This document shows positions 29,528 to 37,950 of a stretch of 64,000 bases of DNA, in pieces. Position numbers and translations under genes: made by a program. The DNA is taken from assembly GCF_035987325.1 (NCBI RefSeq), contig NZ_CP108488.1, forward strand, positions 1,922,001 through 1,986,000, written 5' to 3'. The stretch is from Streptomyces sp. NBC_01244 (lineage in GTDB: Bacteria; Actinomycetota; Actinomycetes; Streptomycetales; Streptomycetaceae). Under the pieces are notes generated by a model. That model was given only the letters and a program-made list of their open reading frames with translations, was not told the origin of the DNA and made no database searches. Positions within the stretch are counted from its first letter, which is position 1. Each line of letters starts with the position of its first letter.

Positions 29528-31513
29528 TCAGCCGCGGGTGCGGGTGCGGGCCAGCTCCTCGTAGAAGTGCAGGAGGTCGAGGTTGTCGACCGAGCCGGGG
29601 TTGACCGCCTTGGCCATGGGGGCGCCCTGGAGGAGGCGCTTGACCGGGACCTCGATGCGCTTCCCGGTCAGGGTGTGCGGGATGCCCGGGACCTCGATGA
29701 CCTCGTCGGGGACGTGGCGCGGGGAGAGCTCCTCGCGGATCGTGGCCTTGATCCGCGAGCGGAGGGCGTCGTCGAGGACGGCGCCGGGCGCGAGGTGGAC
29801 GAAGAGCGGCATCCAGTACCCGCCGTTCGGTTCCTCCAGGCCGATGACCAGGGATTCCTTGATCTCGGGCAGTCGCTCGACGGCCTCGTAGATGTCCGCG
29901 GAGCCCATCCGGACGCCCTGGCGGTTCAGGGTGGAGTCGGAGCGTCCGTGGATGACGACGGAGCCGTGGTCCGTGATCGTGATCCAGTCCCCGTGGCGCC
30001 AGACGCCGGGGAACATCTCGAAGTAGCTGTCGCGGTAGCGGCTGCCGTCGGGGTCGTTCCAGAAGCGGATCGGCATGGACGGCATGGGGTTCGTGACGAC
30101 GAGCTCGCCGACCTCGCCGGTGACGGGCTTGCCGGAGGGGTCCCAGGCCTGGAGGTCCGTGCCCAGGCAGGCGGCCTGGAGCTCCCCGATGTGGACCGGG
30201 AGGGTGGGGACGGCTCCGGCGAAGCAGCTGCAGACGTCGGTGCCGCCGCTGACCGAGGCGATCCAGAGGTCCTCGGCCACCTCGTCGTGGAGCCAGCGGA
30301 AGCCGTCGGGAGGCAGCGGGGATCCGGTGGTGGCCACGCACTTCACCGCGGAGAGGTCGAAGTCGCGGGAGGGATGGACCTCCGCCTTGCTGCAGGCCAT
30401 CACGTAGGCGGCGGAGGTCCCGTAGAGCGTGGCCTTGGTCCGCTCCGCGATCCGCCACTGGGCACCGGTGTCGGGGTAGCCCGGGCTGCCGTCGTAGAGC
30501 ACGACGGTCGTTCCGGTCAGCAGGCCGGAGACGAGGAAGTTCCACATCATCCAGCCGGTGGAGGTGTACCAGAAGAAGCGGTCCTCGGGGCCCAGGTCGC
30601 AGTGCAGTCCGAGCTGCTTGAGGTGCTCGAGGAGGATGCCGCCCTGCGACTGGACGATGGCCTTGGGCAGGCCGGTGGTGCCCGAGGAGTAGAGGACCCA
30701 GAGCGGGTGGTCGAAGGGGACCGCTTCGAAGACCGGCTCGGTGTCGCCCGAGGTGAGGGCCGACCAGTCGAGGGCGCCCGCGGGGGCCGGCGTACCGAGG
30801 AGCGGGATGTGGACGACGGCGCGCAGCGAGGGGAGCTCGGCGCGCAGTTCGGCGACGGTGTCGCGGCGGTCGTGTTCCTTGCCGCCGTAGCGGTAGCCGT
30901 CGACGGTGAAGAGGACCACCGGCTCCACCTGCTGGAAGCGGTCCAGGACGCTGCGGGCGCCGAAATCGGGGGCGCAGGAGGTCCAGACGGCGCCGACGGC
31001 GGCGGTGGCGAGGAGCGCGGTGACGGCCTCGGGGATGTTGGGGAGGTAGCCGCTGACCCGGTCACCGGGGCGCACGCCCAGGGCGCGCAGTTCGGCGGCG
31101 AGCGCGCCGACCTGGCGGCGGAGCTCGGCCCAGGTGACGGGGGTGGGCTCGTGGGTCTCGTCGACGTGCAGCAGGGCCGCGTCGGCGGCGCGTGCCGGGT
31201 CCTCGGCGGCGCGCAGGGCGTGCTCGGCGTAGTTGAGGGTGGCGCCCTCGAACCAGCGCGCGCCCGGCATGGACCGGTCCGCGAGGACGGACTCGTACGG
31301 GGTGGTGAACCGTACGTCGAACCACTCGGCGACGGCCTGCCAGAAGGTGTCCAGCTCGTCGACGGACCAGCTGTGCAGGGCCGGGTAGCCGCCGTCCGCG
31401 GGGGCGCCGTGGTGTTCGGCGGCCCAGGCCTGGAAGGCGGTGATCCGGGCCGCGGCGATCCGGTCGGGGCCCGGGGACCAGAGGGGCTCGGAGGGGGTGG
31501 CTGCTGCGGTCAT
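29528..31513 (-). CDS. Acetoacetate-CoA ligase
   Basis: A 661-residue acyl-CoA synthetase of the ANL superfamily, of the length and architecture of acetoacetyl-CoA synthetase: an N-terminal cap with WFEGATLNYAEHALR, the AMP-binding motif LYSSGTTGLPKAIVQSQGG, and a C-terminal domain with the HGRSDSTLNRQGVRMGSADIY hinge and a final catalytic lysine in TLTGKRIEVPVKRLL. It would activate acetoacetate with ATP and CoA, feeding ketone-body carbon or precursor supply. The ATG at 31513 has GGGAG 8 bases upstream; the frame continues upstream to 32149 in sequence belonging to the divergent GH31 gene. Confidence 0.92.
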   Translation of the reverse strand: MTAAATPSEPLWSPGPDRIAAARITAFQAWAAEHHGAPADGGYPALHSWSVDELDTFWQAVAEWFDVRFTTPYESVLADRSMPGARWFEGATLNYAEHALRAAEDPARAADAALLHVDETHEPTPVTWAELRRQVGALAAELRALGVRPGDRVSGYLPNIPEAVTALLATAAVGAVWTSCAPDFGARSVLDRFQQVEPVVLFTVDGYRYGGKEHDRRDTVAELRAELPSLRAVVHIPLLGTPAPAGALDWSALTSGDTEPVFEAVPFDHPLWVLYSSGTTGLPKAIVQSQGGILLEHLKQLGLHCDLGPEDRFFWYTSTGWMMWNFLVSGLLTGTTVVLYDGSPGYPDTGAQWRIAERTKATLYGTSAAYVMACSKAEVHPSRDFDLSAVKCVATTGSPLPPDGFRWLHDEVAEDLWIASVSGGTDVCSCFAGAVPTLPVHIGELQAACLGTDLQAWDPSGKPVTGEVGELVVTNPMPSMPIRFWNDPDGSRYRDSYFEMFPGVWRHGDWITITDHGSVVIHGRSDSTLNRQGVRMGSADIYEAVERLPEIKESLVIGLEEPNGGYWMPLFVHLAPGAVLDDALRSRIKATIREELSPRHVPDEVIEVPGIPHTLTGKRIEVPVKRLLQGAPMAKAVNPGSVDNLDLLHFYEELARTRTRG

Positions 31514-31762
31514 GCGTCGGCTCCCGGTCACGTCTGCGGTTCGCGCCTCGTGGGCGTGTCGTGGTCTGGCGTGGTGTGTGGCGTGTGGTGTTCGTACGGT
31601 GCCATCGCGCGCGGGGTGTGCGCACGGGGGCTCACAGGGACGATGCCATGTGATCGACATCCGCACCAGAGCCGTCATCGGCGGTCGGCTGTGATCCTTT
31701 TGCGGGTGAACGGCAGTTGAACGGCGCCTTGTGGGCCGAGTGGCGGTGGCAGGGTGGGCGCC

Positions 31763-34252
31763 ATGGACGGTCGTGGGCTGGTGCGTGCGGTGAAGGACCT
31801 CGGCGGCGAGCGGGGGCGGCGCGCTTGGCGCTCCGCGTGGCGCAACCGGCGCGTGGACGCGGCGGGGCTCGCGCCCCGGGGCGCGGAGCGGGCGCGGGTG
31901 CCGGGCGTGCTGACCGGTACGGAGCCCCGGGCGGGTGGCGGGGTGCTCCGGTTCACCCGTTCGGAGCTGTTGGTCCGGGTCACCGTGGGCGGGGCGGTGT
32001 TCTGGGGCTGGGACGGTGCCGCGCCGACGCCCTCGTACGCGGTGGTCGGCAGCGGGCCGGAGCCCGATCCGCGCGCCGTGCTGGAACCGGACACCGACGG
32101 CGGGTGGCGGGTGGTGTCCGAGCGCGTGACGGTGGCGGTGTCCCGGCACGGGGCGGTGGAGGTGCGCACCCCCGGCGGGACGGTGCTGCGGCGGGATCTG
32201 CCGCCGCGGTGGTGGGAGCGGGTGGGCTCCGCCGGGTCCGGGGGTGATGCGGCCGGGCCGGGGAGCGGGGACGGAACGGACGGCGGGGCCGACGGTGGGG
32301 GCCGGGCCGAGGGAGCGGCCGGCCGCGCCGGCACCGGGGGTGGCGGCGAAGCCTGCGGGGCGGGCCGCGGGGGCGGGCGGTGGTTATTGCGGAGCGAGGT
32401 GGCGGCGGACGCGCGGGTGTTCGGGCTGGGCGGGCGGGCGGTGGGGCCGCGGTTGCGGGACGGGAGCTACCGGCTGTGGAACACCGATCCCAAAGGCGGG
32501 TTCGGCTCCGGGGCCGGTTCCGGCGAGGACCCCTTGTACATCACGATGCCCGTGCAGCTGGTGGTCGCGGACGCGGGCACGCACCTGGTCTTCCACGACA
32601 ACTCCTGGGACGGGCGCGCGGTGTTGCGGGAGGGCGAGGAGGGCGCCGGCTCGGGCGTCGACCGGCCCGGCTCCTGTGAACTGCGCATGGAGGGCGGCCC
32701 CTTGCGGTGCTGGGTACTGGTGGGGCCGCCCGGGCGGGTGCTGCAGGGCTGGTCCGGGCTGACCGGCGGGGCCGCCGTGCCGCCGGAGTGGGCGCTCGGG
32801 TACCAGCACGCGCGGTGGGGGTTCGGGAGCGCCGCGGAGGTGCGGCGGATCGTGGCGGGGTACGCGGGGCGCGGGCTGCCGCTGTCGGCCGTCCATCTGG
32901 ACATCGACCACTACGACGGCCACCGGGTCTTCACCGTGGACCGCGAGCGGTTTCCCGATCTACCCGGCTTGGCAAGGGAGTTGGCGGACAGTGGCGTCCG
33001 GCTGGTCTCCATCGTCGACCCGGCGGTGAAGACCGGCGATCCGGTGCACGCCTCGGGGCTCGCGGTCGGCGCGCACGGAGCCTTCGTACGGGACGCGGCG
33101 GGGCGGGAGGTCCGGGGCGAGGTGTGGCCGGGCGAGTGCGCGTACCCGGACTTCACCGATCCCGCGGTGCGGCGGTGGTGGGGCGGGCTGTACGCGGAGC
33201 GGCTCGCTCAGGGCTTCGCCGGGGTCTGGCACGACATGAACGAGCCGGTCTCCTTCGCCCCGTTCGGGGACCGGACGCTCCCCCGTTCGGCGCGGCACGC
33301 GCTGGACGGGGCCGGCGGGGACCACCGGGAAGCGCACAACGTGTACGCCCTCGCGATGGCGCGCGCGGGCTGGGAGGGGCTCGTACGGCTGCGCCCGGCC
33401 GAGCGGCCGTTCCTCTTCTCCCGGTCGGGGTGGGCGGGGATGCAGCGGTACGGGGGCACGTGGTCGGGCGACGTGGACAGCAGCTGGGACGGGCTGCGGG
33501 CCTCGCTGGCGCTGGTCCTGGGCCTCGGGCTGTGCGGGGTGCCGTACTCGGGGCCGGACATCGGCGGGTTCTGGGGCTCCCCCTCACCGGAGTTGTACCT
33601 GCGGTGGCTGCAACTGGGGTCCTACCTGCCGCTGTTCCGGACCCATGCGGCGATCTGGGCGGGGCGGCGGGAGCCGTGGGAGTTCGGGGAGGAGACCACC
33701 CGGGCGGCGCGGGCCGTCCTGACGGAACGGGAGCGGCTGCGGCCGTACTTCGTGACGCTGGCCCATCTGGCGCGGCGGACGGGTGCTCCGTACGTGCGGC
33801 CGCTGTGGTGGGGGGCGCCGGAGGACCGGGCGCTTCGGGACTGCGAGGACGCGTTCCTGCTGGGTGACGCCCTGCTGGTGGCTCCGGTGCTGGAGTGCGG
33901 GTCGGACCGGCGGGCGGTCCGGTTGCCGCGCGGGCGCTGGTACGACACGGCGACGGGCCGGGCGTACGAGGGTCCGGGCCAGATCCTGCTGGACGCCCCG
34001 GCGGACCGGATCCCGGTGCTGGCGCGGGCCGGGTCGCTGCTGCCGGTGCGGGCGGCCGACGGGTCGGTGGCCCTGGAGGCGTGGGCCCCGGCGCGGGGCC
34101 GCACGGGCGGCGGGGTGGTGATCCGGGATCCGGGGCCGGGCTTCGAGCCGGGCGAGGTGGAACGGTACGTGGTGCGGTGGGCCGGAGACGCGGTGGTGGT
34201 GGAGGACGAGGACGGGCGGCGGGTGGACGGCGTGGTGCTGCGGGGGCTTTGA
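31763..34252 (+). CDS. Glycoside hydrolase family 31 (alpha-glucosidase/xylosidase type)
   Basis: An 829-residue GH31 enzyme with no signal peptide, so probably cytoplasmic. The nucleophile is Asp491 in GVWHDMNEP and the acid/base Asp570 in GTWSGDVDSSW; QHARWGFGSAAEVRRIV and YSGPDIGGFWG are further family motifs. A Gly-rich, low-complexity insert (about residues 160-210) separates the N-terminal beta-domain halves. The substrate is an alpha-glucoside or alpha-xyloside, not resolved. The ATG at 31763 is favoured over the GTG at 31754; GGTGGG lies just upstream. The gene is divergent from the acetoacetate ligase gene and ends at a strong terminator. Confidence 0.92.
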   Translation: MDGRGLVRAVKDLGGERGRRAWRSAWRNRRVDAAGLAPRGAERARVPGVLTGTEPRAGGGVLRFTRSELLVRVTVGGAVFWGWDGAAPTPSYAVVGSGPEPDPRAVLEPDTDGGWRVVSERVTVAVSRHGAVEVRTPGGTVLRRDLPPRWWERVGSAGSGGDAAGPGSGDGTDGGADGGGRAEGAAGRAGTGGGGEACGAGRGGGRWLLRSEVAADARVFGLGGRAVGPRLRDGSYRLWNTDPKGGFGSGAGSGEDPLYITMPVQLVVADAGTHLVFHDNSWDGRAVLREGEEGAGSGVDRPGSCELRMEGGPLRCWVLVGPPGRVLQGWSGLTGGAAVPPEWALGYQHARWGFGSAAEVRRIVAGYAGRGLPLSAVHLDIDHYDGHRVFTVDRERFPDLPGLARELADSGVRLVSIVDPAVKTGDPVHASGLAVGAHGAFVRDAAGREVRGEVWPGECAYPDFTDPAVRRWWGGLYAERLAQGFAGVWHDMNEPVSFAPFGDRTLPRSARHALDGAGGDHREAHNVYALAMARAGWEGLVRLRPAERPFLFSRSGWAGMQRYGGTWSGDVDSSWDGLRASLALVLGLGLCGVPYSGPDIGGFWGSPSPELYLRWLQLGSYLPLFRTHAAIWAGRREPWEFGEETTRAARAVLTERERLRPYFVTLAHLARRTGAPYVRPLWWGAPEDRALRDCEDAFLLGDALLVAPVLECGSDRRAVRLPRGRWYDTATGRAYEGPGQILLDAPADRIPVLARAGSLLPVRAADGSVALEAWAPARGRTGGGVVIRDPGPGFEPGEVERYVVRWAGDAVVVEDEDGRRVDGVVLRGL

Positions 34253-34260
34253 GGTGGACG

Positions 34261-34294
34261 GGGCGGGGCGGCCGGGATCGCGGCCGCCCCGCCC
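34261..34294. terminator. Terminator between GH31 and Nudix genes
   Basis: A perfect 13-bp GC stem (GGGCGGGGCGGCC, 34261-34273; GGCCGCCCCGCCC, 34282-34294) with an 8-base loop lies between convergent genes. Confidence 0.75.
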
Positions 34295-34334
34295 CGCCCC
34301 GCCCCGCCCGGGCCGTGCGCGTGCCTGCGCGTAC

Positions 34335-34844
34335 CTAGGCGTACCGGCCCTCGAACCATGCCCCCGCGGCCTCCGTGTGGAGCGGGAACGCCAGTTCCTC
34401 CGGGCCGCGCAGGACGTGCCAGCCGGTGGTTTCGTCCGTCGGGGCCGATGCGGGAAGGGAGGCGGTGGGACTCACGGGCAGCAGGCCGAAGACGAGCAGG
34501 TGGCCGCCCGGGGAGCTGAGGGTGTCGGCGAGGGCGACCTCGGAGGCCGGGGCGTGGATGCCGGTCTCCTCGCGGAGTTCGCGGACGACGGACTCGCGCC
34601 AGTCCTCTCCGAAGTCCATGAAGCCGCCGGGCAGGGCGATGCCGCCGAGGGCGGGCTCGATGGTGCGGGTGATGACCACCAGGCCGGTGCCGAGCTCGTC
34701 CTCGACGGGGAGGAGGGCGACGGCGACCGGGAGGGGGTTGCGGTAGGCGACCGCGCCGCACGAGGGGCAGGTACGGGGCCAGTCGGCCGAATCGAACAGG
34801 GCTCCGCAGGAGGAGCAGTGCGAGTCCTTCAGGTGCGCCGGCAT
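34335..34844 (-). CDS. Nudix hydrolase with N-terminal zinc ribbon
   Basis: A 169-residue Nudix protein. The N-terminal CSSCGALFD and CPSCGAVAY cysteine pairs form a zinc ribbon as in NudC-type and ADP-ribose pyrophosphatase-type enzymes, and the Nudix box GGFMDFGEDWRESVVRELREETGI is complete (GX5EX7REUXEEXGU). It hydrolyses a nucleoside diphosphate linked to another group; the substrate is unknown. No ribosome binding site precedes the ATG at 34844, but TACCAT about 8 bases upstream resembles a -10, so the mRNA is probably leaderless. It is divergent from the dipeptidase gene, 29 bp apart. Confidence 0.9.
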   Translation of the reverse strand: MPAHLKDSHCSSCGALFDSADWPRTCPSCGAVAYRNPLPVAVALLPVEDELGTGLVVITRTIEPALGGIALPGGFMDFGEDWRESVVRELREETGIHAPASEVALADTLSSPGGHLLVFGLLPVSPTASLPASAPTDETTGWHVLRGPEELAFPLHTEAAGAWFEGRYA

Positions 34845-34873
34845 GCGGCGATGGTATGCCAAGGGGTATGCGG

Positions 34874-35656
34874 ATGCCGGTCGTTGCGGGATGGGTGAGC
34901 GTGCTGGGAATGCTGGCGGCGGTGGCCGCGCCGGGGGCGGTGGCCGCGCCGGAACCGGGCTCCGCATCCGGACCGGCGGTCCCGGACGGCGTGGCGGTCC
35001 CGCCCCCGGGTTCCCCCGTGGGGCCGGCCGCTCCGGCCGTCGGGTTCGCCGTGGTGGGCGAGGTGGATGCGACCATCCGGCAGGAGATGCGGTACGCCAC
35101 GTCGCGGAACTTCACCGGGGCGGTCGTGGACGGCTATGACGAGCCCGTCTGCCTGCTCGCCCGGCCCGCCGCCGAGGCGCTGCGGCGGACGCAGCGCGAG
35201 GCGTTGCGCGGTGGGTACTCGCTGCTGGTGTACGACTGCTACCGGCCGCAGCGGGCCGTCGACCGGTTCGTGCGGTGGGCCCGGGACGGGGCGGATCAGC
35301 GGACGAAGGCGGAGTTCTATCCGGAGGTGGCCAAGGAACGGCTGATCCCGGAGGGGTACATCGCCGAGAGGTCCGGGCACAGCCGTGGCAGCACCGTCGA
35401 CGTGACGCTGGCGGAGGTGGGCCGGGGGCCCCTGGACATGGGGACGCCCTTCGACTTCTTCGATCCGCTCGCGCACACCGACAGCCCGCGCGTGACGGGC
35501 GCGGCCCGTGAGCACCGGGACTTGCTCGGGCGCCTGCTCGGCGCGCAGGGGTTCGTGAACCTGCCTCAGGAGTGGTGGCATTTCACGTACGCACCGGAGG
35601 CGTTCCCGGACTCGTATTTCGATTTTCCCGTCTCTGTCGCCTCCGTTCACCGCTGA
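34874..35656 (+). CDS. Secreted D-alanyl-D-alanine dipeptidase (VanX/DdpX family)
   Basis: A 260-residue exported M15D peptidase. A signal peptide of about 28 residues (VVAGWVSVLGMLAAVAAPGAVAA, cut after Ala-Ala) is followed by a Pro/Gly-rich spacer and the catalytic domain with the zinc motif SGHSRGSTVDVTL and EWWHF. It splits D-Ala-D-Ala, probably recycling cell-wall dipeptide; without VanH/VanA neighbours a resistance role is not supported. ATG 34874 is chosen since AAGGGG lies 7 bases upstream; ATGs at 34856 and 34868 are also in frame. The next gene starts 13 bp after the stop. Confidence 0.9.
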   Translation: MPVVAGWVSVLGMLAAVAAPGAVAAPEPGSASGPAVPDGVAVPPPGSPVGPAAPAVGFAVVGEVDATIRQEMRYATSRNFTGAVVDGYDEPVCLLARPAAEALRRTQREALRGGYSLLVYDCYRPQRAVDRFVRWARDGADQRTKAEFYPEVAKERLIPEGYIAERSGHSRGSTVDVTLAEVGRGPLDMGTPFDFFDPLAHTDSPRVTGAAREHRDLLGRLLGAQGFVNLPQEWWHFTYAPEAFPDSYFDFPVSVASVHR

Positions 35657-35669
35657 GTACCGTTCCCGC

Positions 35670-36050
35670 ATGACATTCAGTTCGTACGAGGAGTTCTGGC
35701 CCTACTACGTCGCCATGCACTCCCGCGCCGCCACCCGCTGGATCCATCTCACCGGCACCCTCACCGGTCTCGCGCTCACCGCCTACGGGCTGGCCCGCGG
35801 CCGGAAGCGCTATATCGCGGCCCTCCCTCTGATCGGGTACGGGACGGCGTGGCCGGCGCATTTCCTGATCGAGCGGAACAACCCCGCCACCTTCGGCAAT
35901 CCGGCCTGGTCGCTGCGCGGGGACGCGCAGATGATCCGGATGATGCTGGCCGGGCGGGACGCGGAGCTCGGCGAGATCGCGCGGAAGTGGCTCGCCGAGA
36001 ACCCGTGCGAGGAGTGCGTTCCCGGGGATGCGCTCCCGCTCGTTCCCTGA
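35670..36050 (+). CDS. DUF962 (Mpo1-like) family protein
   Basis: A 126-residue membrane-associated protein of the Mpo1/DUF962 family, complete. The marker segments are YEEFWPYYVAMHSRAATRWIH near the start and WPAHFLIERNNPATFGNPAWSL in the middle, holding the conserved His residues thought to bind iron. Yeast Mpo1 is a dioxygenase of 2-hydroxy fatty acids in phytosphingosine breakdown; the bacterial role is not established. The start is 13 bp after the dipeptidase stop, so the two may be co-transcribed. It ends right at the inverted repeat of the next operon. Confidence 0.88.
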   Translation: MTFSSYEEFWPYYVAMHSRAATRWIHLTGTLTGLALTAYGLARGRKRYIAALPLIGYGTAWPAHFLIERNNPATFGNPAWSLRGDAQMIRMMLAGRDAELGEIARKWLAENPCEECVPGDALPLVP

Positions 36051-36080
36051 CAGACTTCTGACGGTTCGTCAGAAATCTGT
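36050..36080. promoter_or_regulatory. Long inverted repeat, probable repressor operator
   Basis: The core TTCTGACG-GTT-CGTCAGAA (36056-36074) is a perfect dyad, and it extends to ACAGA/TCTGT beyond one mismatched base on each side, giving 13 paired positions per arm. It lies immediately after the DUF962 stop and 13-44 bp before the DUF35 start. Such dyads are typical of TetR-family operators next to acyl-CoA or steroid-type catabolic genes; the regulator is not in the window. Confidence 0.6.
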
Positions 36081-36093
36081 TTCGGGAGGGGTC

Positions 36094-36555
36094 TTGGAAC
36101 GCACACGCACACCCGTGGTCAGCGGGTGGTTCACCGGGGACGACGCCGACGGCGGGTTCCGCCTGCTCGGCACCCGGTGCTCCGCCTGCGCCGCCGTGTT
36201 CTTCCCGCGCGAGGACGCGTACTGCCGCAATCCGCGCTGCCCGGGCGGCGGCGAGCTCGCCGAGACCCCGCTCTCCCCGCGCGGCCGGGTCTGGTCCTAC
36301 ACGGACGGGCGGTACCGGCCGCCCGCGCCGTACGTGTCCGACCCGGACGCGCCCTGGACCCCGTACACCCTGGTCGCAGTGGAGCTGGAGGCCGAGGGGA
36401 TGGTCGTGCTCGGGCAGACGGTGCCCGGGGTGGGCGTGGGCGATCTGGAGGTCGGGATGGAGGTCGAGGTGGTCGGCGGCGTGCTGAACGAGGATGCCGA
36501 CGGCGCCGCCCGGACCACCTGGCAGTTCCGGCCCGTCGGGGTGGTGGCCGGATGA
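36094..36555 (+). CDS. OB-fold/DUF35 zinc-ribbon protein
   Basis: A 153-residue DUF35 protein. A rubredoxin-like zinc ribbon (CSACAAVFFPREDAYC and C in NPRCPG) leads into an OB-fold (about residues 58-145, RVWSYTDGRY). DUF35 proteins bind acyl-CoA and work with thiolase-like lipid transfer proteins; in mycobacterial cholesterol side-chain loss, ChsH2 (DUF35) joins Ltp2 as a retro-aldolase. TTG at 36094 is chosen because GGGAGGGG lies 3-10 bases upstream. It overlaps the next gene by 4 bp (ATGA), so both subunits are probably made together. Confidence 0.87.
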   Translation: MERTRTPVVSGWFTGDDADGGFRLLGTRCSACAAVFFPREDAYCRNPRCPGGGELAETPLSPRGRVWSYTDGRYRPPAPYVSDPDAPWTPYTLVAVELEAEGMVVLGQTVPGVGVGDLEVGMEVEVVGGVLNEDADGAARTTWQFRPVGVVAG

Positions 36556-37751
36556 GCGCCGCCGTCACCGACATCGCCGTCCTCGGGGCCGGCATGCACC
36601 CGTGGGGCAAGTGGGGCCGCAGCTTCGTCGAGTACGGGCGGGCCGCCGCGCGGGCCGCGCTCGCCGACGCCGGGCTGGACTGGACCGACGTGCAGTCGAT
36701 CGTGGGGGCCGACACCGTGCGGTCGGGCTACCCGGGCTACGTGGCCGGAGCCACCTTCGCGCAGGCGCTGGGCTGGCAGGGCGCACGCGTGACCAGCGTG
36801 TACGCGGCCTGCGCGTCCGGCGCCCAGGCCATCGGCGCGGCCCGGGCGCAGATCCTGGCCGGGCTGGCCGACGTGGTGCTGGTGGTCGGGGCGGACGCCG
36901 CCCCGAAGGGCTTCTTCGCGCCGGCGGGGGGCGACCGGCCGGACGACCCGGACTGGCTGCGCTTCCGGGTCCTGGGGGCCACGAACCCGGCGTACTTCGC
37001 GCTGTACGCCCGGCGCCGGATGGCCCTCTACGGGGACACCGGTGAGGACTTCGCGCAGGTCAAGGTGAAGAACGCGGCGGCCGGGCTGCTGAACCCGAAC
37101 GCCCGCTACCGCAAGGCCGTGACGGCCGAGGAGGTGGCCGCCTCGGCGATCGTCGCCGATCCGCTGCGGCTGCTCGACATCTGCGCCACCTCCGACGGGG
37201 GCGCGGCGCTCGTGCTGAGCAGCATGGACTTCGCGCGCTCGCGGGGGGTCACGGACCCGGTGCGGATCCGGGCCGTGTCCACGGTGACGCCCACGTATCC
37301 CCGTACCGTCCTGGACCTGCCGGACATCGCCACCGACTCGACGACCGCGGCCGTACCGGTGCCCGGCTCCTTCCGGGCCTCGATCGCGCGGGCCGCGTAC
37401 GAGGAGGCCGGGCTCGGACCGGACGACCTCTCGGTCGCCGAGGTCTACGACCTGTCCACCGCGCTGGAGCTGGAGTGGTACGAGGACATCGGCCTGTGCG
37501 GGGAGGGCGAGGGGGCCAAGCTCGTACGGGAGGGCGCGACCGCGCTCGGCGGGCGGATCCCCGTCAACACCAGTGGTGGACTGGCGTCGTTCGGGGAGGC
37601 GGTGCCGGCTCAGGCCATCGCCCAGGTGTGCGAGCTGACCTGGCAGCTCCGGGGCACGGCCGGGGAGCGGCAGGTGCCGGGGGCGCGGGCCGGAATCACC
37701 GCCAACCAGGGGCTGTTCGGGCACGGATCGGCGGTCGTGGCCGTGCGCTAG
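36552..37751 (+). CDS. Thiolase-like lipid transfer protein (Ltp/SCP-x type)
   Basis: A 399-residue thiolase-fold protein of normal length. Nucleophile Cys87 in YAACASGAQAIGAA is retained, as are NTSGGLASFGEAVPAQA and the C-terminal GLFGHGSAVVAV motif. Such proteins pair with DUF35 partners and act on acyl-CoA intermediates, either thiolysis or aldol cleavage in steroid or branched-lipid breakdown. Retention of the Cys argues against a pure Ltp2-type aldolase, which lacks it. The start overlaps the DUF35 stop (ATGA). A strong terminator follows 130 bp downstream. Confidence 0.9.
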   Translation: MSAAVTDIAVLGAGMHPWGKWGRSFVEYGRAAARAALADAGLDWTDVQSIVGADTVRSGYPGYVAGATFAQALGWQGARVTSVYAACASGAQAIGAARAQILAGLADVVLVVGADAAPKGFFAPAGGDRPDDPDWLRFRVLGATNPAYFALYARRRMALYGDTGEDFAQVKVKNAAAGLLNPNARYRKAVTAEEVAASAIVADPLRLLDICATSDGGAALVLSSMDFARSRGVTDPVRIRAVSTVTPTYPRTVLDLPDIATDSTTAAVPVPGSFRASIARAAYEEAGLGPDDLSVAEVYDLSTALELEWYEDIGLCGEGEGAKLVREGATALGGRIPVNTSGGLASFGEAVPAQAIAQVCELTWQLRGTAGERQVPGARAGITANQGLFGHGSAVVAVR

Positions 37752-37883
37752 ACGGCCTGAGGCCGTGGTGGGCCGCTGAACAGCGGCTGCTGTCCGAATG
37801 CTTGACGGCCCCCAGTGGCGGGTTCACACTCTCTCCACGGTCCCGCGCCGCCACCGGGACGCCCGGATCCCCCCATGAGAGCT

Positions 37884-37919
37884 GCGGCCCGTACCCCAGT
37901 CGGCGGGGGTACGGGCCGC
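37884..37919. terminator. Terminator between thiolase gene and conservon
   Basis: A perfect 14-bp stem (GCGGCCCGTACCCC and GGGGTACGGGCCGC) with an 8-base loop lies between convergent genes. Confidence 0.8.
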
Positions 37920-37950
37920 CTCCATGTCGTGGCCCGGCCCGAAGGCGCCC

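Noticed and set aside
34874..35656. VanX-like dipeptidase as part of a vancomycin resistance cluster.
   Set aside because: The protein is exported and there are no VanR, VanS, VanH or VanA-like neighbours, so recycling of cell-wall peptides is more likely.
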